Assembly: GCA_026386805.1 (NCBI GenBank) | Contig: JAPLMX010000097.1 | Coordinates: forward strand, 1-56,872 | Direction: 5' to 3' | DNA: 56,872 bases | Source: Phycisphaerae bacterium | GTDB taxonomy: Bacteria > Planctomycetota > Phycisphaerae > Sedimentisphaerales > Anaerobacaceae | Shown here: one piece after another, positions 1-11,275 of the stretch | How positions within the stretch are numbered: the stretch's first letter is position 1 | How the letters are laid out: the number at the start of each line of letters is the position of its first letter | Position numbers and translations under genes: made by a program | Notes under the pieces: generated by a model | Seen by the model: the letters and a program-made list of their open reading frames with translations, nothing else | What the model was told of the DNA's origin: nothing | Database searches by the model: none

Positions 1-256
1 TGATTCTCGCGTGCTCTGGCCCGTTCACAGCCTCGACGTAGACCACGGTGGGAAGATCAAGGGCACGTGCTGACTCGTTTTCTCTCCAGCAGCCAAACAA
101 GGGCATTCGCGGCCCTCCTGGGGAAGCGCCACGGTGCGATCATGAATCGCATCTTGAGGTTGAGTCGCCTGTCATCGTGCCGGATGCGCCCGGGTTCTCA
201 GGGGACAAACAGGGATTCGCCGGTGAGCCACCGGGGTCAAGACCCCGGAAAGATCG
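1..256. other. No gene recognised at window start; short palindrome
   Basis: I see no credible coding region here. A perfect 8-bp stem (CCGGGGTC-AA-GACCCCGG, 231-248) lies just beyond the stop codon of the response regulator that ends at 257. It could act as a weak terminator for that gene, but no T-run follows it. Confidence 0.4.
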
Positions 257-1101
257 TCACTGGCCGCCCTGGTAGCTGGCAAGAAGAACGGGGGAGGGAT
301 TGTCTTGCGGGGGCGTTCCGCGGTCTCGGCTCCAGGGCGTCTCCTCTCCCTGGATCAGGTGGACGAGCTCAACGAGGGACCCGACACCGACTTTGTCCAG
401 GATGTTCGCGCGATGGAAGTCCACGGTTTTTTGGCTGATCCCGAGTTCGTAGGCCGTATTCTTGTTCGTCTTGCCGGTGATCAGGTGGTCCAGGACCTCC
501 CGCTCTCTTTGGGTCAGAAGCCGCAACCGGGATTGGATATTTTGCAGGTCGTTGTGCCGGCGGCGCATCCGCAAATCGAGACGCAGCGCTTCCTGGATGC
601 TGTCGAGCAGGACCTGGTGCCGGAAAGGCTTCTCGAGGAAGTCCAGGGCACCGGCTTTCATCGCGGCCACGGCCGTGGGGACATCCGCATGTCCCGTCAT
701 GACAATCGTGGGAATCTCAATCCGCCACTGGTGCAGCTTCGACAGCAACTCCAAGCCGCTCATGCCCGGCATTCGCATGTCCAGAAGAAGACAGCCTCCC
801 TCGTTCGGATGGTATCCGGATAGAAACTGCGGGGCGTTGTGGAACGTCCTGGCCTCCAGGCCGATATCCTCGATCAACAAACGCAGAGATTCCTAGCGCG
901 GCCCTCGGCCGCAACCAAAAATCGATTCACACCAAGGCACGAAGACACGAAGAAGATCGGTACGGAAATGCCCCCTCAAGCGCCGTGGCTTGGTGGCTCC
1001 GTGTGAGAACCAAGTATTTGTGTTTCAAGGACTTGCGTCTCGGTCGATCCGAAATTTGCGTCGTCGTCCACCACGAACACCCTCAGGTTCTCCGTCTCCA
1101 T
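257..1101 (-). pseudogene. FixJ/LuxR-type two-component response regulator, receiver domain split by an inserted repeat
   Basis: The intact 3' part (257-892) encodes receiver residues from the helix-1 'ESLRLLIEDIG' region onward, the phosphoacceptor segment 'LLLDMRMPGMSGLELL', the conserved 'TGHAD' and 'EKPF' motifs, and a C-terminal LuxR-type helix-turn-helix ('LTQREREVL...SQKTVDFHRANI'). It is preceded in frame by a TAG at 893-895. The missing start lies upstream at 1101: ATG behind an AAGGAG ribosome site, encoding METENLRVFVVDDDA, the first receiver strand with its acidic pocket. Between the halves is about 165 bp of repeat-like DNA that shifts the frame. An intact gene of this family is about 200-215 aa. 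The best reading is a gene broken by insertion. The 3' part could still be expressed from an internal TTG (880) as a receiver without its acidic pocket. The cognate kinase is not in the window. Confidence 0.8.
893..1056. repeat. Dispersed-repeat insertion inside the response regulator
   Basis: This segment separates two halves of one receiver domain. Read on the minus strand it contains 'cacggagccaccaagccacg' and, further on, 'ttcttcgtgtcttcgtgcct'. These low-complexity CACGAAG/CACGGAG-type words are the same style as the CGCAAAGACGC repeats at 5235 and 7552. No transposase is encoded. Exact ends are uncertain because the target codons are degenerate. Confidence 0.55.
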
Positions 1102-1484
1102 ATCATGCGGCTCCTTCAACGGCACTCGAAATGGAATTGCAGGCTCGACTCGAGCGTTTCCCCCGCCGCCGGCCGCAAAGTCCAAATCCCTTTCAAATCC
1201 ATCGTAGCAGACCCACCGGCCGCTAAGTTCATTATCGAGGGAAATGCCGCGAACTTGACCGACGGCTTGGCAGCACATTTGCCCGAGTGGAAATTCTCCT
1301 GGAAGCCCCGAACATTTTTCGCAAACCCACCGTATCTCTTCTGGACGCAAAAGAACAATAGGTGGCTTGGACTCAAGTGCGGATGCGCGATGGCCGATAA
1401 GGGCAGTAGTTCAAGTAACGATTTTTCTCCCCTCCGGAAAACATCGGGTAGCGCCATGTTACTCGATGTTTTCTTTTGCGCACA
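1102..1484. other. Intergenic stretch between secA and the response regulator; possible secA terminator
   Basis: No convincing gene. The open frames here have atypical composition and no ribosome site. GAAAACATCG (1437-1446) pairs with CGATGTTTTC (1464-1473), giving a 10-bp stem extended by GTA/TAC and placed 12 nt beyond the secA stop codon, so it may terminate secA. The AAGGAG site for the response regulator lies at about 1111-1116. Confidence 0.4.
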
Positions 1485-4988
<3,504 letters not shown>

Positions 4989-5010
4989 CCTGTTTGTCTT
5001 TCTCAAGTAG

Positions 5011-5029
5011 CACGGGCTTCCAGCCCGTG
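5011..5029. repeat. Short GC palindrome (CACGGGCTTCCAGCCCGTG)
   Basis: A perfect 8-bp stem with a 3-nt loop sits in the secA leader. The same GGGCTTCCAGCCC core recurs at 15081-15093. It belongs to a family of dispersed GC palindromes in this window. Confidence 0.7.
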
Positions 5030-5140
5030 AAACACACGGCCAAGCCCGCCCTGAGTGAAACGAATGGGGTGGCCGTACTCCGTTCGTCCTGTACCAAGGC
5101 GCCAGTATTGCAGAACGGCAAACCGCTGTCAAGAAAGCGG

Positions 5141-5170
5141 TTGACGCAAACCCCGGCCGTCCACTATACT
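5141..5170 (+). promoter_or_regulatory. Strong sigma-70-type promoter
   Basis: TTGACG (5141-5146) and TATACT (5165-5170) are separated by 18 nt. It points rightwards into an AAGGAGG site and the ATG at 5205. It is one of the best promoter matches in the window, yet the ORF it feeds stops after 20 codons. It may now drive the GLUG protein gene at 5365. Confidence 0.7.
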
Positions 5171-5204
5171 ATATCCTGCGAATCACTGTGAAGGAGGACA
5201 CAAC

Positions 5205-5267
5205 ATGACGGCATCAACCGCCAGCAGATTCGGTTTCTCGCAAAGACGCAAAGACCGCCAAGGGTGA
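5205..5267 (+). pseudogene. 20-codon ORF with strong promoter and ribosome site, truncated by a repeat
   Basis: ATG at 5205 follows AAGGAGGACACAAC, the same style of ribosome site seen before the large secreted proteins of this window. Translation gives MTASTASRFG and then runs into the CGCAAAGACGC palindrome, ending at TGA 5265-5267. The likely reading is the 5' end of a gene whose body was replaced or interrupted by the repeat. A leader peptide for the downstream gene is the alternative. Confidence 0.45.
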
Positions 5268-5316
5268 AGATGCATCGCGAGGTCTTTCTTGGCGCTCTTG
5301 GCGTCTTGGCGAGAGG
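5235..5316. repeat. Imperfect long palindrome, CGCAAAGACGC family
   Basis: The left arm (5235-5263, TTCTCGCAAAGACGCAAAG...) is complementary with a few mismatches to the right arm (5288-5316, ...GCGTCTTGGCGAGAGG), leaving a loop of about 24 nt. A half copy of the same arm occurs at 7552-7586. No coding capacity; it looks like a miniature palindromic element. Confidence 0.65.
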
Positions 5317-5364
5317 AAATTGAATTGGATCGTGGGTTGATTCGGGATTGGAGGATTGGAGACG

Positions 5365-7500
5365 ATGAGAACTCTACTATTGACATTGACCACGTGTCTG
5401 TTGGTTTTGCCTGTCCAGGCCAAATACGGTGGCGGCAGCGGCACGGCCCAGAACCCGTACCAGATCGCCACAGCCGCCGATCTCATTTCGCTGGGCGAGA
5501 CTCCCGATGATTACGACAAGCACTTCCTCCTGACCGCCGATATCGACCTGGACCCGAACCTCCCTGGCCGCAAGGTCTTCGACAAAGCCGTCATCGCACC
5601 GGATACTGATTCGGTCAAATCGGACTTTCAGGGAACTCCGTTCACCGGCGTCTTCGATGGCAACCGCCATACAATCTCGCACCTGACGATCAAGGGCGGG
5701 AGCTATCTGGGACTGTTTGGCCAACTGGCATCGGGGGCCGAGGTCAGGAACCTGGGGGTGGCGGACGTCGATACAACCGGCTCAGGCAGCTACATCGGTG
5801 GGCTGGTGGGGGACAACTATCAGGCGCATGTGACTGACTGCTGCAGCACCGGTGCGGTCAGCGGCAATTCGTCTGTCGGCGGGTTGGTGGGGCGTAACGC
5901 GATGACGATCTCGAACTGTTACAACACGGGTCCAGTCACCGGCCGTAGTTCTGTCGGTGGGCTGGTGGGATATCACTATTCGGGTCACATCACTTGCTGC
6001 TACAGCACCGGCGTGGTCAGTGGCGGAGACAGTGTCGGCGGGCTCGTGGGCCGGAACGGCGAGTTGAACTTCATCGGGCAGCGGACAGACGCTGGTGATG
6101 TGACCTTCTGCTACAGCACCGGCGAGGTTAGTGGCACCTCGTACGTCGGCGGGCTGGTGGGCAACAACTGTCGTGGGCCTGTGACGGGTTGTTTCTGGGA
6201 TATCGAGACCTCAGGCCAGAACACAAGTGACGCGGGCACAGGCAAGACAACGGCCGAGATGCAGACGGCCGTAACATTCCTCGCCTGGGGCGCGTGTGGC
6301 AATCCGCCAGTCTGGACCATTGACGACGGCACAGACTATCCGAGGCTGCGATGGGAAAACAAGCCTGGAAGGTTAATTGAACCACGCCTTTCCGACTTCC
6401 TGAAGGGCGCAGGGACACCTGACAGTCCCTACCTCATCTATACCCTCATAGATCTCGATGTGATAGCCAAGTTCCCCTGTGAGCAGGATAAGCATTTCAG
6501 ACTGGCGTTTCTTGCAGGCGAGGGAACACAAGAGAACCCTTATCTGATCGACGCCGCCAGTGAGCTCAATCTGATTGGCATGCTGCAAAAGGAATGGGAC
6601 AAGCACTACAAGCTCATGGCGGATATTGACCTGTCGGCATTTGACGGCAAGGACGGCAGACCTACGTTCAAAGTCATCGGGAGTCAGGCTACTCCCTTCA
6701 CCGGCATCTTTGATGGCAACGGCCATGCGATCTCGCACCTGACGATCACAGGGGAAAGTTACCTCGGACTTTTCGGCCAATTGGCGTCAAGAGCCGAGGT
6801 CAGAGACTTGGGGGTAGTGGATGTCAACATCAGCGGTTCCTACTATGTGGGCGGGCTCGTGGGGAGGAATGATGGCACTTTGATCCGGTGCTACAGCGCC
6901 GGTGAGATCAATGGTACTCATTATGTTGGGGGATTGGCAGGGCACAATAGCGGCACCATGGCCGAGTGCACCAGCGCCGGCACGGCGGGCGGCATTGGAG
7001 ACTGCGTCGGCGGACTGGCGGGGAGAAACACGGGTACTGCGACTCAGTGCTGCAGCAGCCGTGCGGTCAGCAGCAGCGGTGTCAACGGATATGTCGGCGG
7101 GCTGGTGGGGCTCAACGATAACGGAGTTATGACTGGCTGCTACAGCACCGGTCCGGTCAGGGGTAATGACTTCATCGGCGGGGCGGTGGGTTACAGCGAT
7201 CGTGGCTCTGTGACCCAGTGCTACAGTATCGGTGCGGTACGTGGCGAACGCTACATCGGTGGGCTGGTGGGCACCACCTACTTTGGTATCGCTTCGAACA
7301 GCTTCTGGGACATCCAGTCATCAGGCCAAGCCATAAGCGCCGGCGGCACAGGCAAGACCACGGCCGAAATGCGGATGACCAAGACATTTCTCGACGCTGG
7401 CTGGGACTTCGTGGGCGAGACGGCCGATGGGACGGAGGACCTCTGGTGGATTCTCGAAGGGAAGGACTATCCGCGTCTGTGGTGGGAAGCCCGGAATTGA
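5365..7500 (+). CDS. Secreted GLUG-motif repeat protein
   Basis: 711 aa with a clean signal peptide (MRTLLLTLTTCLLVLPVQA) and then two similar halves. Each half opens with a 'GxGTxxNPYxI' segment and a 'DKHF/HYKLxADIDL' segment, followed by an insert ending 'FTGxFDGNxHxISHLTI' and a run of GLUG-type repeats ('VGGLVGxN', 'CYSTGxVxG'). Each half closes with 'FWDIxxSGQ...GTGKTTAEM'. GLUG repeats are short beta-rich units found in large surface or extracellular proteins, often adhesin-like. The ATG at 5365 is chosen because it gives the signal peptide; a TTG at 5356 is also in frame. The internal duplication suggests growth by tandem copying. No anchor or sorting signal is visible at the C-terminus. 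The exact substrate is unknown. Confidence 0.85.
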   Translation: MRTLLLTLTTCLLVLPVQAKYGGGSGTAQNPYQIATAADLISLGETPDDYDKHFLLTADIDLDPNLPGRKVFDKAVIAPDTDSVKSDFQGTPFTGVFDGNRHTISHLTIKGGSYLGLFGQLASGAEVRNLGVADVDTTGSGSYIGGLVGDNYQAHVTDCCSTGAVSGNSSVGGLVGRNAMTISNCYNTGPVTGRSSVGGLVGYHYSGHITCCYSTGVVSGGDSVGGLVGRNGELNFIGQRTDAGDVTFCYSTGEVSGTSYVGGLVGNNCRGPVTGCFWDIETSGQNTSDAGTGKTTAEMQTAVTFLAWGACGNPPVWTIDDGTDYPRLRWENKPGRLIEPRLSDFLKGAGTPDSPYLIYTLIDLDVIAKFPCEQDKHFRLAFLAGEGTQENPYLIDAASELNLIGMLQKEWDKHYKLMADIDLSAFDGKDGRPTFKVIGSQATPFTGIFDGNGHAISHLTITGESYLGLFGQLASRAEVRDLGVVDVNISGSYYVGGLVGRNDGTLIRCYSAGEINGTHYVGGLAGHNSGTMAECTSAGTAGGIGDCVGGLAGRNTGTATQCCSSRAVSSSGVNGYVGGLVGLNDNGVMTGCYSTGPVRGNDFIGGAVGYSDRGSVTQCYSIGAVRGERYIGGLVGTTYFGIASNSFWDIQSSGQAISAGGTGKTTAEMRMTKTFLDAGWDFVGETADGTEDLWWILEGKDYPRLWWEARN

Positions 7501-7586
7501 TGATTGATGATTTTTGATTGATGATTGAAGCGGAATACGGAGAGGACTCGATTTCTCGCAAAGACGCGAAGCTCGCCAGGCTCAGG
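7501..7586. repeat. AT-rich TTGATGATTGA repeat followed by half of the CGCAAAGACGC palindrome
   Basis: 7501-7530 is a run of TGATTGATGATTTTTGATTG-like words, similar to the AT-rich spacer at 48036-48110. It is followed at 7552-7586 by TTTCTCGCAAAGACGCGAAG, matching the left arm of the palindrome at 5235. Confidence 0.55.
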
Positions 7587-7629
7587 ATACAGAGTTGATG
7601 CGCTCGCGGCCCAGAGGCGGTGTTCCGTA

Positions 7630-7659
7630 TTTTCATATTGGCCGCGAATCTGGTAGAAT
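7630..7659 (+). promoter_or_regulatory. Possible promoter for hicBA
   Basis: TTTTCA (7630-7635) and TAGAAT (7654-7659) with an 18-nt spacer, about 90 nt before hicB. The -35 match is weak. Confidence 0.35.
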
Positions 7660-7749
7660 GGGGCAGAAGAAGTCGTCCGGCCGGGGTGGGCGACGATGAA
7701 TGCGATGGAATACGAATCCTGATCGTCAGGAAGCAGAAGGAATCCGGGA

Positions 7750-7959
7750 ATGAAACGATTCTTCACTCTGGAATACTGGCAGGATGACGGTTGGCTTGTC
7801 GGGCGGCTGAAGGAGGTCCCCGGTGTCTTCAGTCAAGGCAAGACCCTGGAAGAATTGAAGGAGAACATCGCCGATGCCTACCACATGATGCTGGCGGAGC
7901 ATGAAGCCGACGAGAAGCGGGAGGGAGCCAAGTGCACTGAGGTAGGGGTCGAGGTTTGA
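7750..7959 (+). CDS. hicB: HicB-type antitoxin
   Basis: 69 aa with the HicB partial RNase-H fold signature: 'FTLEYWQDDGWLVGRLKEVPGVFSQGKTLEEL' and 'NIADAYHMML' (shown here in pieces of one continuous N-terminal domain). HicB antitoxins bind and neutralise HicA and often repress their own operon. This version is short and has no obvious C-terminal DNA-binding domain. It starts after a GAAGGAA ribosome site and overlaps the toxin gene by 4 nt (TTGA), so the two are translationally coupled. The order hicB-hicA is the reverse of the commonest arrangement but well known. Confidence 0.8.
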   Translation: MKRFFTLEYWQDDGWLVGRLKEVPGVFSQGKTLEELKENIADAYHMMLAEHEADEKREGAKCTEVGVEV

Positions 7960-8132
7960 AGCGAGCCGCCCTGATCCAAGACCTCATCAAGAACGGCTGC
8001 TACCTGAAGCGCCACGGTAGCAAGCACGATATCTACGCCAATGCCAGAACCGGCAGACAGGCACCGGTTCCAAGACACGCCGAGATCAAGGATTCACTCG
8101 TGCGGCTAATCAGAAAGCAACTTTCGATATAG
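7956..8132 (+). CDS. hicA: HicA-type mRNA interferase toxin (TTG start)
   Basis: A 58-aa protein beginning at TTG 7956, whose last two bases form part of the hicB stop codon. It begins MKRAALIQDLIKNGCYLKRH and continues with 'GSKHDIY' and 'VPRHAEI'. HicA toxins are double-stranded-RNA-binding-fold ribonucleases of about 60 aa with a catalytic histidine in the 'GSKHxIY' motif, which is present. The small size and TTG start make it easy to miss. Together with hicB it forms a complete type II toxin-antitoxin module. Confidence 0.82.
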   Translation: MKRAALIQDLIKNGCYLKRHGSKHDIYANARTGRQAPVPRHAEIKDSLVRLIRKQLSI

Positions 8133-8188
8133 AACTCCTGCAGACTGGGTGGCATGGCAAGCGGAGCGTGGCGAGGCGTGCCTTCTCT

Positions 8189-8283
8189 GTCATGCTGAAC
8201 GAAGTGAAGCATCTGGGCAACAAATGGAACCGACGCCCGTTGTCATGCCCGGCCCAGATCCTTCGCTGCCGCTCAGGATGACA
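8189..8283. repeat. Palindromic dispersed repeat, copy 1 (TGTCATGCTGAACGAAG... family)
   Basis: The ends are imperfect inverted repeats: TGTCATGCTGAACGAAG at the left and CTTCGCTGCCGCTCAGGATGACA (last 23 nt, 8261-8283) at the right. A second copy in the same orientation lies at 41226-41322, with a similar interior. No coding capacity. This is a recognisable class of miniature palindromes also seen in other environmental bacterial genomes. Confidence 0.75.
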
Positions 8284-8368
8284 AAACGCGATTGACGTGC
8301 CATCATGATGAATAGAGTCGCGCTCCGAACCACCAATCTCACCCATTAACTTACGCCGGGCAGAGTTT

Positions 8369-10606
8369 TCACGTTCGCCGTTTTAACCTTCTGCCGCTCT
8401 TTCCGCCTTTGCCGCCCTTGCCCTTTCGCTCCACCTTGCGCTGGGCCTTGTGGGTGCGGACGTGCGGCTGGGTCTTGCCTCCACCCAACGGCTCTGCGGG
8501 GACGACGTTCAGCCTCCGCGCGGGCACGTCCACAGAGGCAATGCAGACCCGTATCGGCCGGCCCAGGCGTATGGCTTCTCCGGATCGCTCGCCCACGATG
8601 CATTGGGCGAGCTTGTTGAATCGCCAGTGATCCGGGCCGAGGTCTTCGAGCTTGATGAGCCCATCGATGCCGTACTTCTCCGATTGCGCGAAGACCCCGA
8701 AGCCGGTCAGGCCCGTGACGACACAGGCCAGCTCGTCGCCGATGTGCTTGCTGAGCATTTGCAGGATCAGCACGGCCGTCAGCTCCTTCTCGGCGTCGTC
8801 GGCGCGCTCTTCCGTGAAGGTGATGTGGTTGCCGACCTCGAACAGATCCTGGCCGGCGGCGATCTGCTTCGCCAGTTCGACCCGGTCTTCGAGGTAGAAC
8901 TGCAATTGCCGATGAACGAGCAAATCCGCGTAGCGGCGGATCGGGCTGGTGAAATGGCAGTAATGCCGGGAGGCCAGGGCGTAGTGCCCGATGTTCGTCG
9001 GGGCGTACAAGGCCCTCTCCAGGCTCCTGAGCACCACGATGTTCACGGCCAGGGCCTGCTCCGTGCCTTTGACATGGTCCAGAACGGCCTGCATCGCATG
9101 GCGGTCGGGACTTCGCGGCATGGCGAACCCCATCGCCTTGAGCAGCTGGGACATGTTCTTGAGACTCAGGATATCCGGGTCGGGATGGATGCGACGCATG
9201 AAAGCCACGTTGAGACGGTCGAGGAGCGAGGCGACCGCTTCGTTGGCCTCCACCATGAACATCTCGATGATCGTATGAGGGTAGCTGGTGTCCGCCGGAT
9301 GCGCGTCGGCGACCCGGCCCGATTCGTCGAACACCAGCTCCGGCTCGGGCAAATCGAGGTGGAGCATCCCCTCCTTGGTCCGGCGTGCCTCGATCCGCCG
9401 GGCCAGCGCTTCCATGTTGCGAAGCAGGGCCATCACCGGGCGCTTGGCACCTTTCGTGTGGCCTTTCAAGACCCGGTCCGTCTCTTCATAAGTCAACCGG
9501 GCGGTCGAGCGGATGACGCTATTGGCGAACCGCCGGGAGATGACCCTGGCATCCGCATCGTAAGTCATATACGCGCTCTTGGTGAAGCGCCCCTGGTCGG
9601 GCTGGAGGCTGCAAATGCCGTTGCTCAGGACTTCCGGCAGCATCGGAATGGTCTTGCCGGGCAGGTAGACCGTGTTGCCACGGAGCTTTGCCTCCTCGTC
9701 GAGCGGCGAGCCCTGCCCGATGAACTGGCTGACATCGGCGATATGAACGCCAAGGACCCAGTTGCCTTGTGAATCCGTTTCGAGACTGATCGCGTCGTCG
9801 AAATCCTTCGCATCCGGCGGGTCGATGGTCACGATCACCCTGTCGGTGATGTCCTCGCGCCCCTCCGTCGGCTCGGCATTGAAGGACCTGGCGGCCGACC
9901 GCGCCTGTTCCAGGCATTCGGCCTCGAACTCGCCCGGCAGGTGGAATTGATGGATGACCGACCGGATCTCCGCGTCGTACTGCCCGGATCGGCCGAGCAC
10001 CTCGATGATGACGCCGCGGGCCAGGGACTTCTCGCTCGGATAAGTGAGGATCTCGACAACGACTTTGTCTTTCTCGCGGGCGTTCTTGGCGGTGATGTCC
10101 TCGACGACAATCGGCTCGAAAAACGACGTGCCGTCGGGCTGGACCAGCCATGCCTCGGGATGCCGCATCAGGGTGCCGACGAACCGGTTGTTCGCCCGTT
10201 CCATCACCTTGATGATCTCGCCGGTGTAGCGGGTGTCCGGGCCGCGCCTGCCCTTGTGGTTGACCTTGGCCAGCACGACGTCGCCCGTCATCGCATCGCC
10301 CGTGCCGTCGGGCGGGATGAACAGGTCGCCGTGCGCATTCGGCGCCGACGGGCAGACGAACCCAAACCCCTTGGGATTCCGGCGGAAATGCCCGACCACC
10401 TGGCCCGCGATGGAGGGCAGCATGATGACGTTGCCCGCGCCGATAATCACGTGGCCGGCCTGGCGCAGCTCGTCGAAGGCCGTCCTGAATTCCGGAAAGT
10501 TCTCCTCGCCGACTCCGAGCGCGTTGGCCAACTGCGCCAGCTTGAGCGGCTGGTACTCGTCACGCTTGAGGAACTTGAGAATCCGATTCTTGTAGACTTG
10601 AGGCAT
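8369..10606 (-). CDS. rnr: Ribonuclease R (3'-5' exoribonuclease, RNB family)
   Basis: 745 aa. Processive 3'-5' exonuclease able to degrade structured RNA. The N-terminal winged-helix and cold-shock regions ('GHFRRNPKGFGFVCP') precede the RNB catalytic domain with the metal-binding signature TIDPPDAKDFDDAIS near residue 265, 'VHIADVSQFI' and 'HYALASRHYCHFTSPIRRY'. A C-terminal S1 RNA-binding domain ('VVTGLTGFGVFAQ') is followed by a basic GKGGKGGKSGRR tail. The start is ATG 10606 after GGGAGAG; the frame stays open upstream only because it runs through the palindromic element. rpsT lies just upstream on the same strand, with a terminator and the element in between. Confidence 0.95.
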   Translation of the reverse strand: MPQVYKNRILKFLKRDEYQPLKLAQLANALGVGEENFPEFRTAFDELRQAGHVIIGAGNVIMLPSIAGQVVGHFRRNPKGFGFVCPSAPNAHGDLFIPPDGTGDAMTGDVVLAKVNHKGRRGPDTRYTGEIIKVMERANNRFVGTLMRHPEAWLVQPDGTSFFEPIVVEDITAKNAREKDKVVVEILTYPSEKSLARGVIIEVLGRSGQYDAEIRSVIHQFHLPGEFEAECLEQARSAARSFNAEPTEGREDITDRVIVTIDPPDAKDFDDAISLETDSQGNWVLGVHIADVSQFIGQGSPLDEEAKLRGNTVYLPGKTIPMLPEVLSNGICSLQPDQGRFTKSAYMTYDADARVISRRFANSVIRSTARLTYEETDRVLKGHTKGAKRPVMALLRNMEALARRIEARRTKEGMLHLDLPEPELVFDESGRVADAHPADTSYPHTIIEMFMVEANEAVASLLDRLNVAFMRRIHPDPDILSLKNMSQLLKAMGFAMPRSPDRHAMQAVLDHVKGTEQALAVNIVVLRSLERALYAPTNIGHYALASRHYCHFTSPIRRYADLLVHRQLQFYLEDRVELAKQIAAGQDLFEVGNHITFTEERADDAEKELTAVLILQMLSKHIGDELACVVTGLTGFGVFAQSEKYGIDGLIKLEDLGPDHWRFNKLAQCIVGERSGEAIRLGRPIRVCIASVDVPARRLNVVPAEPLGGGKTQPHVRTHKAQRKVERKGKGGKGGKSGRRLKRRT

Positions 10607-10626
10607 CCGTGCTCTCCCAAAACTCG

Positions 10627-10799
10627 ACTTCTGCAAAATGGATGTTGGGCCTATATTCTTCAAGGAAATCTGTTCTTCGATTTCCTTGAAGAATGGACCT
10701 GACTTGTGCTTTATCAACCGGCCGCGGTTGGGAAGAAAAAATCGTGAAGCAGATTTTTTTCCTTCCCAAAGTAGGCCCAACATCCATTTTGCAGAAGTC
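10627..10799 (-). repeat. Three-stem palindromic element, copy 1 (rnr leader)
   Basis: An outer stem (10627-10653 with 10772-10799, CTTCTGCAAAATGGATGTT and its complement) encloses two hairpins: ATTCTTCAAGGAAATC (10655-10670) pairing with 10679-10694, and TTGGGAAG...AAATC (10728-10743) pairing with 10753-10769. The whole folds as a three-way junction. In the direction of rnr it ends 20 nt before the start codon. A second copy is at 13471-13662. Confidence 0.85.
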
Positions 10800-10812
10800 C
10801 GACCCAAAGAAA

Positions 10813-10848
10813 CAGCACCCAATCGACTGTCCATTCGATCGGGTGCTG
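10813..10848 (-). terminator. Intrinsic terminator of rpsT
   Basis: On the minus strand CAGCACCCGATCGA pairs with TCGATTGGGTGCTG over 14 bp (one G-U pair), with an 8-nt loop, followed by TTTCTTT. It lies 62 nt beyond the rpsT stop codon and separates rpsT from rnr. Confidence 0.85.
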
Positions 10849-10909
10849 TGGATTATTCGGTCACCATCGTGGTTATCCGAGACAGGGCACAAAGCCCGCG
10901 CTGCCGCCG

Positions 10910-11209
10910 TTAGGCCTGTTTCGGCTGCGGTGCGGCGGCCGGCTTGGCCTTCAGGGCGTTGAGCTTCTTGGCTAAGCGGGACTTCTTGCGGGCGGCCGTC
11001 TTCTTGTGCATCGTGCTCGTGGTGCCCGTTTTGTCCAGCTTCTTGACCAGGGTCCGGAACTGCTCCTCGGCCGTCGCCACGTTGCCTTCGTCCAAAACCG
11101 CCTCCAAACGCTTGACCTGGGTCTTCACCTGGCTCCGGCGCGACCGGTTGAGCGTCTTGCGCCTCACGTTCTGCCGAACTCTCTTCTTCGCCGACAACGA
11201 ATGTGCCAC
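10910..11209 (-). CDS. rpsT: 30S ribosomal protein S20
   Basis: 99 aa, very basic and helical, typical of S20, which binds 16S rRNA early in small-subunit assembly. It starts MAHSLSAKKRVRQNVRRKTL and has the conserved 'HKKTAARKKSRLAKKLN' block at the end, followed by an alanine/proline-rich tail. The start is GTG at 11209 behind AGGAG. It is a single-gene unit closed by the hairpin at 10813-10848. The length is slightly above the usual 85-90 aa because of the tail. Confidence 0.96.
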   Translation of the reverse strand: MAHSLSAKKRVRQNVRRKTLNRSRRSQVKTQVKRLEAVLDEGNVATAEEQFRTLVKKLDKTGTTSTMHKKTAARKKSRLAKKLNALKAKPAAAPQPKQA

Positions 11210-11275
11210 TGGGATCTCCTGAATACTCTTTTATCGAAAACTGCTCACTGAGAGGTTGGTTCTGGTCTACGTTCT

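Noticed and set aside
976-1350. 124-codon minus-strand frame as an independent cysteine-rich protein
   Set aside because: Only its last part (from ATG 1101) has a ribosome site and similarity (receiver strand 1); the upstream part has no support.
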